Assembly: GCA_038503035.1 (NCBI GenBank)
Contig: JAVSML010000048.1
Span: 498,541 to 562,540, forward strand
Direction of reading: 5' to 3'
Source of the DNA: Crocodylus rhombifer
Lineage: Eukaryota; Chordata; Crocodylia; Crocodylidae
DNA: 64,000 bases
This document shows, one piece after another, positions 49,301-61,300 of the stretch (within the stretch, counting starts at the first letter, position 1; every line of letters begins with the position of its first letter). The notes beneath the pieces are model-generated. The model was not told the DNA's origin and did not search any database. It worked only from the letters and a program-made list of their open reading frames with translations. Position numbers and translations under genes: made by a program.

Positions 49301-52300
49301 GACTCGCTGTTGTCATTATGTCCCTGTTGGCACCCATCATAGGGCTCTTAGACATGTTGCTCATGTCTCTACATCTAGATACGTTTGGATTCTGTAAATG
49401 TAAGAAATGTTTTACCTGCTTTAAAAATGTAATACGAAGACTAGGAACAGTAAGTGGATATGGAATCTCTAAGTTCCTACGCTCAAGTTTGCTAATGACT
49501 GCTCAAGTTTGCTATAGTCTGCTCAAGTTTGCTCAATAAAGTCTGCTCAAGTTTGCTAATGACTCCATATTGTAGCCATTTGGTGGTGGTTTGGTGACCC
49601 ATCTGAAAAGAACATGGGGGGCTGAGTTCATGCAGTTATAAACTGCAGCTGCCACCCAAATGATTCAGGGGAGCACGCTACTAAAAGTAGCCAAAGAAAG
49701 GCCACACCAGATGAGAATGTGGTTGACTGGCTCATGCTGGGATGTTCTCCTATGTGGAGGCAGATGCAGGTGCTCAGGTCACGATGGCTGTGGCATAAAA
49801 CTTGGATAGAGGAGAGTGAAGGAAGCAGTAAGCATAAGCAAGCATATATTTTGGGGAAGCTTCTATCCCTTTGATTGGTGCCGTACTGCAGCTGTGCATT
49901 AAGGAAGAAATTCACTGCCCTGAGTGGTTACTTTGGAGATTTCTATTGGCAATACATTTCCCTTTGCAGGAAATGGTTTTTTTAAATGTATGATGATGTC
50001 ATGTAAGGGATGAAACCCTGGCCTCAGTGAAGTCTGTGGTAACATTTTTATTGACTTCAGTGTGGTCAAGAGTTCACCCATGGCATTGGGTATTTTTGTA
50101 TATATTTGATGGCTTTAGAGCCATTTGGAAAGACTCTCCCTGTAGTCAAAAGTCTTCCGGAGTCTGGCGCTCTATCTCAGTCCTAGCGCAGTGGTTGAGT
50201 GTGCCTTAACATGCAGCAGCTTTTGTCACCATCTGCAGAGAAAGCTTCGATGCTGGAGACTGGAAGGCAAAAATGTCCATTAGTCTCAACAGGATTAGAA
50301 AGTGGTTGGGGCTTTCTAGAATCTGCTGAGTGAGCTGGAAATGTCGTTTTCCCCAAGCAGGGCACAAGTAGTATTTTGTGTGTGCTTCCCTTACCCTATT
50401 TTGTTTCCATGGTTTTCAGCCTGCAAAAAAGAAGCAGCGAGCACAAGTCATAGAGTTTTTCATTGACGTCGCCCGAGAGTGCTTTAACATCGGGAACTTC
50501 AATTCCCTCATGGCAATCATCTGTAAGTAAATACTTCTATGTGGCTATTTTGGCTTCATACAGTGGATGTGAAAAGAGCACCTGACTCTTAACTCTCTCC
50601 TTCCTTCCTCATAGCTGGGATGAACATGAGCCCAGTTTCAAGGCTAAAGAAGACCTGGTCAAAAGTGAAAACAGCTAAATTTTTCATTCTTGAGGTAAAA
50701 AAAAAGAGAAGTTTCACTATTCCTGTTTGTTTTTGGACTTGATGGTTGTTGAATGTTCACAGCAAACATGTTCTTGCATGATTTATGAAGCAGAAGCTCT
50801 TTATAGACCAGGAGTGAAGTTCTGGCTGATGATGCACTTGTACAAAAAGCCGCTGTCCTGGCCCTGAGGAATTGAAACACCCCAATTGTACTACTACAGG
50901 AAAAGAGAGGCCCGAGTCATTCCTGCACAGGGCACTCATCAGATGACAGCGTTGTGTGGCTTGGATGGAGTTTGTCAAAACACGGGCATGTTTTGCATTA
51001 AATCCCTTACAGGGGACTGATGAAGCCCGATGCTTTTCTAAACAAGCCAATGGTAAAACCTCCCACTGATTTCAGTGGTGCACAAGCATTGCCATGGTGC
51101 ACGGGGTACTGCTCCCCAGCAAACTCCTCCACATGAAAGAGGAGTAAGAAAGGCACCCTGGACCGCTTAGCTGACATAAGGTGCTGTTTTATTAGGACAC
51201 AACTGTACGCTCTTGCAGATGATCCATCCTGATGCCAGCCAGAATTTGGCCTTATATAAGCCGTGATTACAGTGCCTTTTTTAGCAAGAGTTTGGCTTGA
51301 TATCTACAGCATATTGGCAGTAATGCTGTGATATTTTCCCAGTATACAACATTATTCTAGTTCTTCAAATGAATTTGTAATAAGATTTCATATAAACACT
51401 GCCAATACAAACCACCTAGATTGATACAAAGAGATCAGTAGCCAACACTGAGGATGTTGGGTGTCATTATTTGTGTTCTGAGGATGTAGGCCAGGCTCCT
51501 GACAAGGACCTCAAGATTGTCATCCAAGAATCTCACTTGGGTTTTATATTGAGAAGACTGATGGGATTTGGGGGGTGTGACTGAGTCCTCTTGTATTACA
51601 GTAATACCTGTGAACCTCACTATTATGTCTTAACACCTTGATAAATAAGCTTCAAACCAAACTTCTTGAAAAGAAAATGAGGATGAGTTGGGCATTCCCA
51701 GACTCCTATCATATTGACATCTTCAGTGTTAAAAATTAGTTTTATATCCTGACAAGATAAAAAAGAATCCAAGTGTTTTCTGATCTAATACATAGAAATT
51801 GTCTCGTTTTGTGTCTAGCATCAGATGGACCCTACCGGGAATTTCTATAACTACAGAACTGCGTTGCGAGGGGCTGCCCATCGATCCCTCACTGCACACA
51901 GCAACAGGGAGAAGGTAGGTCCACCATCTTGGACAGATTCATGTATTTCTATGTGGTTGAGGAAAATTTAAAGCTGAGAGTTAAAACGCTGGTGTAGCCA
52001 AGATGTGTGCCACTTCGGGTGAACTGCCTCGGCCCATTGCAGCACCAGCACAAAGTCAGTGCACCACTAGAATTGAAAAACGGCGCTTAAGTGAATCTGA
52101 ACCACTCCATGCATTTTTTCCTGAACTCCTGCCCAGAAAGGAAGGACTTTATTGTTGCATGCATCTCTCTACCCCTTGAAAATCCACATGGGGCTCCTCT
52201 GCATGGGGAAACAGACTGGCTTTGAAGCAGAGTAATTATTCTGGAATAAAGTCGCTTTTATTCTGGAACAAAATTTCCATGCAGAGTTTTCTATGCTGGC

Positions 52301-55300
52301 ACTGGCATGTCGGTAGTGGAATGGCTATCCTGCTCTAACTATGCCAATCATCTTCTTTGTGAAGGCGATGCCTGAAGGCGTAATTACTGACCTGAACTAC
52401 AGAGTTGTAGTGTTGCTGCAGCTGTAACAGCCCAGGAAATGTCTGAGGACACAGGGCCACCTTGAGGGTTTGGCCTCCTAGGAGTCATCACTTTTGCAGG
52501 GAGAAGGTGCCACTGAAATCAGTGTTGTGGTGTCCCTGTGGTGATGAGATTTGGCAGCACTGGGCAATGGCAGTGACAAGGAGGCACAGTTTCCTGGGCA
52601 CAGCAAAGCCAAGGTAAAGTAGATGTTGCATCCCCAAACACAATGAGGTGCTGAATTTTAGTTCACTAGGAAAACTAACCCAGAATCTAATCTTGAACAA
52701 GAGTAAATCTGATGCGAGACCCCTGGCCTTAGTAGTCAAGTGGGTTTTGTAAGGAGCTGGGGTGAGAACCTGGTCCCCAGGCTGCCTCTGCTGCAAGAGG
52801 AATATGTGGAGTGGTTTTGAAAATCCCCTGCTGTGGAAGGAGGTGACGAATTGCATGTTAGTGAGGCGCAAAGAAATTCCTTTAACAAACTCTCATATCG
52901 TTCAGCTAGGGCCTGTCATTGTGCAGGGCTTCTGCAATCTGTTGTTTTTGTGACGACTGCTCAGACTCGAGCCTGCTGCTGTTTTACCTGAGCTTGTTTC
53001 CTGTGGAAGTTGCCCATCTCTGTCACATCTGTAACTATAACTGCTTCACTGTTTAAAACCAAGGACAAGGAGGTTGGTATATTGACAGGCATCTATTACA
53101 TGAGGAGAAACCCATGTTATTCTGTTTCTTCTGTATTAGCTGAACAAGTATTTATGCTAAGGTTTAGTGGCTAATCATTGCTGGGAATAGATGCATAGCA
53201 CATCCTTCAAACTCCAGGATTTGAAGGTTTTGTACCTTATTATAAGCCAGCTCCCTGATCATTTGTTTAATTTTCTTGCCACTGAGTTAGAACCATCCCT
53301 GAATTCAGGAGACTGGCTGCAACAGGTGAAAGTCCATAGAAGTGACTGCTGCGCATGGAAAATGTGACCTTTTTTTTTCCAGTTTTATTTAGTAGACGTA
53401 CCTCCTTGGAGCCACAGAAAAATACTGATTTCCAAATTGAACCATATTTATATTTTTTTCCTTCCAAATTCAGTCAGTCCTTCCAAATTTACCAAACAAA
53501 AGAGGGCAGGGGGTGATGTTTCCTACATCTATTCTCTAATTTAAATCTAGAAATTCTGCTTTGCCCTGGCACCAAGAGTAAGACGTGCCAGAGCACTCAA
53601 CTGAAATAGCTTCAATAACCACATTGTTTTTCTCCGAGCTCCGTTGTTTTTCTCTGAGCATTTAAGGATGGGTCACTTAAATGCCAGTTGAGCTGGACTC
53701 TGCTCACAGCCATGTTCAGCACCTGGTTCTTCGCCACACCAAAACAAGCGGCTGGTCCAAACATGGTGCAGATTAGAGCTGCAAGACTTGGACTGTGTGG
53801 GACCATGCATGAGTGGGGGGTAAATTGGGTAATTAATCCCATGTGTCCATTCCATCCTCCTGTCCTGGGACTGGGGGCTTCCTACACAGGAAATCATAAA
53901 GCAGAACCCCATTTTTCCATCTACCTTCTGCTGCCGCAGGAAGACCCCAGAAAGTGTAGACAGATGCCAAGACAGTGGTCTTTGGTGCTGGCAACTACAG
54001 CCCGCCTGACAGCTGGCAACTCTTGGGCATGAGGGTATGCCCTGTCAACAGAGGGGCCGAGTGGGGGTGTGCTCCAGCACCTCTTTTTGTGGCAGTGGCA
54101 GAAGGCAGGTAGTACAGAGAAGGAGCCAAGAAGCAGGGCCTGGCCCTGGGGAGCGAGGGGTCAGGTGGGATGCAGCAGGTGGCTGAAACAAGCCAGGTGG
54201 GGTTGTAGCTGGGGAGTGAGGCCACAATACAAGAAAGAGGGTTTGGCATGCAAGCAGTCATCACCTGCTTAAGCGGTGTCAGTTTTGCAGTCATCAGGGC
54301 AGAGGCAGGCTGCTGGGAAGGATTTAAGAGGAACGGTACTGCATTTACAGGTTCTGGTAGGCAGGTTTGCCAACACATGGAGAGCAGCCTGGGAACAGGG
54401 GCTGAGGTGTCTGCGGGAAATGGGAGGGATCAAGCCCTGGAAGACGAGAGGTTTGATAGATAGGGAAAGCTGAAATGAGGAAGGGTTTTAAAGGTAAAGA
54501 TGAGGAGCTTGTGTTGGTATGGTGGAGGAAGAGGAGCTATTGTAGGGGAAGGGAGTGCTGGCTGCTCTGCCTGCATCAGACAGGGTTGGCCAAGATGATC
54601 CTGTCATATAGAAATATAACCCTGTCATCAGCAGTCCTTGCCTCTCTGTTTTAGTATCATTGCATCATACTTCAATCTCATTTGCCTTCTTCACGTGAAT
54701 GGTCTCACATCTCTGTGATGACTCACGTGAGTAAGCGGAGCAGGACTTGGGCCCCTTTGCTCTGGCTGTACAGTAGTGACTATTATGCAGTGATGTATTC
54801 TGAAAAGTGAATGCTGGGAACAGTTTAACAAATAACAAAATCCTCAAAAATCCAAGAGCAACTTGCTTGATCTGTTGAGTTTGCGGTTTCGTGTTTCGCT
54901 TTGTTCTTTCCTGAACGTCAAAAGTGGAACGAAAGGTTAAAAAAAAATCACAGCATAGATTTTCACAGCTGAGCATCAGGGATTCATAACTTGAAAACTT
55001 TCATTGAAAGCCTGCTTTGTCTTGCAGATCCTCAGTGTGTTGGAACGAGCACGTGGGCTGCTCATGTTCGAGTGCATGCTGAATGTGCCGTGCCTTCTGA
55101 AAGCACGTTGGCACAGAGCAGAAATCTGGCATTAAGAGCTTAACTTGGGACAGCAAGAGCTGTTGATGTGCATTCTTAGTTTTTCCCTACCTTCATCTTT
55201 AAACATTTTTGGCAGCATCCCACGCTTAGCCCCCTGCCTCAGGGAGAGAGAGGGCATAGCAGAAAGAGCTGAGCAAAGGGGCCAGGAGATGACATCCTGC

Positions 55301-58300
55301 CAGTGCATATTGCACTGCCTGAAGAGGACGGCTCAAGGGTGTTTGCCAGACTCTTCTACCCATCTCTCAAGTTGACGGTGGATGGGAACACTGCCCAGCT
55401 ATTGTAGGAGTGCGGCAGCTGTGCCCTTGCAATGCGTTAGCGCCAGCCTGCCAGACAAAGCAGGATTTGTTCCATGCTCTCTGTTTTCCCAGGTCACTGT
55501 GCTCTTGACATGGTGGGCGCCAAAGGTACAAAGAATCGCTGTGGAAGGGAGAGCTATTGACTGGGACCAGCAGCTTGTTTTTCGCCTCCTGACATTTTTC
55601 TTCACTGTCAATGGGCTCCAGCAAGACCTGGCTCTGTGGGATGTTGCCCGGCTGTAGGGAAGATCTTTGGCTGTCTAGCATAGCCCCATCACTGTGGCAT
55701 CTGAGCTGCTCAAGCTGGTAGTGGATTTCCCCTCGAGAGTCGGGACTGTACAGCTGTGGAGCTGAGGTACAGCACGCCCCGTCTAAAAGGAGATGTGCGG
55801 CAGGGCTGAGAGGGTCCCTGTTCTCTCCAGCTTTGGGTGCTATTCGGTTTATTCTGGGGCATTATACCAGGAGGGTTTTTTGTTCTGGTTCCTGCAGCTC
55901 ACTGCAGAAGCTAAGGGTTCCTCCATCTATGAGCTTCCTGCTCTTTGCTCATTCACATGCCGTCTTGCCCTTAATCATTTGCCAATACACTTCATGCCAA
56001 ACCTGCATACGTGTTGCACAGCTTCCAGCTAAGGGAGCAGCATGTCTCTGCGGCACCCTGGAAAGCAGTGGAAGGAGAAGTGGATTATGCAGTGTAGCCA
56101 GGCTGTAGAAGACATCATGCCTTATGCTCAGAGGAGCTGATACTGAACCGCCTGCTTCCTGGGAAGTTCTTCCTCCTTATTGCCTTGGGGTTGGTGTCTC
56201 AGCTGCTGAGTTTGTTCCTTAATTTGCTTGCAGGGTGGTTTAACCGAAGTGAAGTGGGAGGTATCCTTGGGGTGGGAGTAACTGGATCAATCAGCAGTGC
56301 TCTGAGGCACTCTCCTGCTCAAGTGTAGACCTTCCCCATGCCTGCACCCCAGCTAAGCCAGACTCCTCCATGGCAAGGGGCACCCTAGGACACAATAGCA
56401 TCCCCCCACCTTGCTTCTAGGGAGGGCTAGCTGCCAGCATTTTGCCTGGCTCTGCTGTGTGTGCCATGCGGGGAAGGGACACTGGCACTCTACTGCCTTC
56501 GTTCCCTCTGCACCCAAGATGGTGAATTTAACTTAGTGTCTGGTAGCTCTGGTTCAGCTGTCCTCTCTGCATGCAGGTGGTTTATTTGCAGTAATTCTTA
56601 TTTGCTCAAGAACGAGCGGGCTTTAACAATGTGTTTGGTAAGGCGGGCCTTAAAGCCACAAGTTAGACTATGGCTAATTCCACAGTTCATAGGAATAAAC
56701 CTACTCCAGCACAGGGAAACCGGTCTTGTGGTGATAAAGGGATTGTATTCCATGCAAAGGGGGTTTTCTGCTAGGAATGAACTCATCCCCTCTTCTGTGT
56801 CACCTCCAAAATTCAGTCATTCCACAGGGAAACACCGCTTGGTACAAATGACATTTGTCGGAGTGGCTTTGAAGTGTCAGGATGCACAGTGTGATGCTGT
56901 GTATGTCCTGCCACAGGGAAATATTGTCTGATTTCATTAACTTAGTTCTTTCTGCGAGAGGCAGCTGTTGATTTCTGTGTGGGTGGATTGGATGGTTTGG
57001 GGGAGAATCAAACGAAAATGAAATGCGAATTCCTGGCTGTAGCCCAAATTTTTTGCTGGTGAAGAGGCTGGATAAAAGCCTGCCTTTAAAATCCACATGC
57101 ATTTTATTTGCTTTTACTGAAGAAATTCTGAAAGTAAAACAGTGTGGGACACACTCATGCTAGGAAATTGCTCAAAGACAAAAATTCCCAACAAATATCC
57201 CACACAAAGACAACCTGGATTCTCAGTCATTTCCTGGTGCTGACCTCAGTGAGTCACTCGTTTCCAATTGCTGTCCCTTCATCACAGTGGGCCCTAAATT
57301 GCATCCTTTTCAGTAGACTCAGACGCCAGGCCAAGGCTAATCCCCTTCAGGCAGGTTTCAAATCGGGGACAGATCCTGAAAGTGAATTCACGTTTGCCTG
57401 GAAGTCACTCCTGCTTGATAGGAGATGCACTCAGTACCTTGCTGAATCAGACCCAGCAAGTGTGCACTGCCCAGCTTCATACCTTCATCCCTCCTGCAAC
57501 TTAGTACCTGCATCTTCTGGGCTGTCAATCTGGCCTTTTCTGAGCATGACACAGGTGAAATAAATCCTCAATGACCATTCATTGAACCACTGCTGTGGTT
57601 CAGTGGTAGAATCCTTGTCTGCCACGTGGGTTTGATTCCAGATCTGCGTACAACTGTAGCCATTAGAAGCACCAAACCCCAGGACTCAGTCTAATGGTCT
57701 AAAGTGGGGATAGCAGGTCTGGGCAGCCTCCACTCTTCCACTCCGCCTGGGTGTGTTTGCTTAAGGTCATGGTGACCTCACGCGTACACCATGATGCAAA
57801 AGGATTGATGGTTGCCCACTAATGACCATTACAGAAGGAAGCTGAGGCCACGTCTAGACAGTAGATTTGCCAGGCTGCAGGTAGCCTGCTTCCCAAACCA
57901 AAAGCCATGTTGTCACATCATACTGCTGCAGCAAGCTAATTAGCAAGGAGGTGGGCTAATTAGCATTGCCACTCACCTGGACTGATTTACTCTGGACCGA
58001 ACAGCAGTAATGTGGTTGCACTGCTTCCAATTTAGCAGTAACACACCCAGTACAGCACAGCTCTCCTGAAGATGCTGCTCTGGAGCCCAGTAATTTTACC
58101 ATGTAGACTTGGCTTAGAGGAATACGTATGTTCAGCCATTCGTTAGCTGTTGAACTTCAGTTGGACCGGAAAGTGGTTTCCATTCTTTAGACAAGAGCAG
58201 CATTATGGTTTGGGGGGCTTCTGCCTCCATTGTCTCTTTTAGCATCTGTGATTTGCTCCAATTCCTTCTCAGTGTATTGTGAAGGCTGTAGACTGGAAAA

Positions 58301-61300
58301 CTGCAGCTGACATTTTACCCTAGTTTCACTTCAGATACCATTTCAGCTTCTGTTCAGCAAGAGAATGAATAACTGTAGAACATGAACTACTTAACTACAT
58401 GATTGCTTTATTGTCATCAGTTCCCATTGCCTTACATGTCCTCAGGGCTCTTATATTTTGGTGCACACTTAAGAAGTTATGCTTCAGTTTGTTTAAAAAT
58501 AGGCCAGTAGAAATACTTAGATATTTTACCCATATGACTGTGCTCTCATATCCATTCTCAGTGTGTAAGCCCAGTCCCATCCATGCAAAGTACAGACGTG
58601 ATGGCTACAAAGGGGTGCTCAAAAGACAAGCACTACTTCAGTGCCCCAAACTCTCTGCATGGTCCTTCTCTAGCCTGGTGCCCCTGCACAGCAAATCTGA
58701 TCACTGGTTGGTCTTCTCTGCTGCTCTCAGCAGTTGGGTTGGGCCTTTGGGTCATGAGAAGATAGACCCACTGAGATCCATCATCCTCCAGGCATGCTTC
58801 GCAGAAGGACTTTTTTCCTAGTCTCAATTTCAGAATGTCAAACCCCAGAGTCACCCCTTATGTAATTATTGGATTCCTTTGCTTTACTATAAGGCTGGAT
58901 TAGGCCTGTACTATGCAGAATAGACCTGTTCCTCAGGAGGACCCAGCAAGTGTGCACTGCTGGGAGGAGAGGCATTGTATCTCTGACTGCGCCTTCCAGG
59001 TTGCCCTGGACAAGACCCGGTGTTTGTTCTGAGTGCTCCAGAGCTCTGTGTGACTACTAACAATATTTTTTTTGTTCGTTGAGCCTTTAGTTTCGCCTAA
59101 GCCGCTGGGAATAAGGCACTTCTATTCCACAATGAGACTCTCCACACACATTTTAGAGGTAGCTGTTCTTGAACAACTCCATGCACAAACAAGCCCTCAA
59201 CGGGAAGTTTTTAAATGATTCCATGTTTGCTCATGTCATCTACAACCATGTCTGGAGCAAGGATTTCCTATCTTCATGGTAGGATGTCCTGGCTAACTCA
59301 GTATTGCTGTTACCTAAATCTGTCTGTACATAAAACATGTCTGTTGACAGAAGAAAGCTTTGAGGACAGATGAAGGGACTGGGGTGGATTCAGCCCACCC
59401 TTTGCTTGCCCAGGGAAATGATCACTGAACTATTACAAGATAATAACCTGCAGTTAAAGGGCAGTTTTAATTATTGTTCCGAGTGGTGTGGCCATGCCCC
59501 AGATAATGCCCCTTTGCTAAGTTGTCACTGTACTGCTTTGACACTGGGAAGTGAATTGTTTTTCCTCCCTCTCTCTCCTGACTGAGCTCTTCTTTCGTAT
59601 ATACAAAATAGGAACCACAAAGATAATAGTTATATCATTCTCTTCACAGATTGTCATCCCTTTCTTCAGCCTGTTGATCAAAGACATCTACTTTTTGAAT
59701 GAAGGATGTGCTAATCGCCTTCCGAACGGACATGTCAACTTTGAAGTAAGATCTGCAAAAGTCTTTCTCTCTTCCGTTCTGATAGCAGTATCTGAGATCT
59801 TGTGCCCTTTCTTTTCAGTGAACTCCAACAAAGCCTGGCTAGTACAAAAAGGGGTGACCTTATGTAACCCTACTGCAAGGTCAAGCCAATCCCAGAGTGT
59901 CTTTTTATAAAGAAATCATTTATATTGAAATTTTCCAATATGTTGGAAATTTTTTGAAAAATAGTAAATTTTATTCCAATATTGAAGTTTTTGATCGTCT
60001 ACTCAGAGATCAAAAAACCCAAAGAGAGAGACATGGTAATTCTTTCTTGTTCATCCCGTTGGTTACCTGGTATATGTGCTGGGTCAGCACTAGGAATGGT
60101 TATATATACAAACAGCTTGAAGAAGAAGATGCAACTTTTCCAAGAGGAGGAGGAGAAATGTATTTACCATGTATCCACAGATAAGTAAGGCAGTCTGAAT
60201 ATCTGATACTTGTTCACAAATATTTTGGCTTTTTTTTCTTTTAAGCCTTTCTGAACTACAGGAGGCTCCTTTACAAGCTACCAGCCTGTAGTTTATATAA
60301 GAACCTACAGCTTTTGTTTAAACCTGATCATTTCAGTAACATGATGTGCATGCAACTACATTGATTTTTTTTTTTTTAATTTTTGCAGAAGTTTTTGGAA
60401 TTAGCCAAGCAAGTGGGAGAGTTCATGACGTGGAAGCAAGTGGAGTGTCCCTTTGAGCAAGACCATAACATCATCCACTACTTGCACACAGCTCCCATTT
60501 TTACTGAGGATGGTAAGAAATCCCTCCATCATCTCTGATCAACCAAAATGTGTACCTTTGAATGGGTCTGTTCATCACCACCAGCTGAAACCTATGCCCT
60601 ACCTAAGCTGGGGGTATTTTCTCCCTTTGACCACTTCTGGTCCATCTCCCTGCCTCTTCACTTCTACTTATCTCCACCCCATGCAAAAACCCTTTTGTAA
60701 AGATGATCTTCTGGCTCGTTATGTCACTCTGCAATCATTTTTCTCCTTTCTGTTCCCCTGCCATCAGGCACTCTGTAGTCGGTCACTACAATGGTCCTTT
60801 CCCTTGAACCAGGAAAAGAGACCAGGCAGCCATCTCATGGATTGCTGTGAATGTCAGTCATCCCTGTTCCAGTACGGAAGTAATCAGGGCATCTCTTCCC
60901 TACAAACTAGCAATGTCAATTCTCCAAAAGGGAGCTCTCAGGCTGTGGGAGTTCAGCTCATGTTGTAGAGATGTAGTCAGCTGGACTCCTGTTGTGACAG
61001 TACTGCCTGTCTCTCCTTCTCCCCTCCCCCTTGCAGTTTGAATCCCACATGTCAGACTGCTTCACTTCATATAGGTCTCCTTCAGTCACATCCTGTTGCA
61101 TCATGTCAGATATAACAAACTAAAGCTACATCCCTACAAGCTAATTTAGAGTTCTTTTTGGGGGGGTTTGTTCTTTTGATACTATGGACCATTTTCCACA
61201 CCCATCCAAGCTAATCAGAGCAGGCAGTTGTTATTTCAGAGGCTACCCCAGAAATCAGGACAGAGCAAGGAAAATCAGCAGTGACTGCTGAAAAGGAATA

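Larger units (their letters stand above)
51915..59649 (+). other. RASGEF1C: RASGEF1C intron 10 (7735 bp): content overview
   Basis: It contains the tRNA-Gly-headed SINE-like insertion and the TIR element listed separately. An unclassified G/A-rich stretch at about 53940-54620 has repeat-like wording (for example GAGGAGCTTGTGTTGGTATGG) that I cannot name. GACCCAGCAAGTGTGCACTGC occurs at 57450-57470 and again at 58940-58960. No extra exon was seen; frames of 100-156 codons here lack domain character. Confidence 0.45.

Noticed and set aside
49481..49564. CRISPR-like array
   Set aside because: The units are contiguous with no unique spacers, there are only four, and the genome is a vertebrate's.
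57591..57645. Functional tRNA-Gly gene
   Set aside because: Bases of the variable loop and 5' T-stem are missing and the acceptor stem does not pair; it is a SINE head or pseudogene.
60453..60968. 171-codon frame overlapping exon 12
   Set aside because: It starts in a different frame from the RasGEF reading frame and runs into C/T-rich intron 12; a shadow of the real exon.
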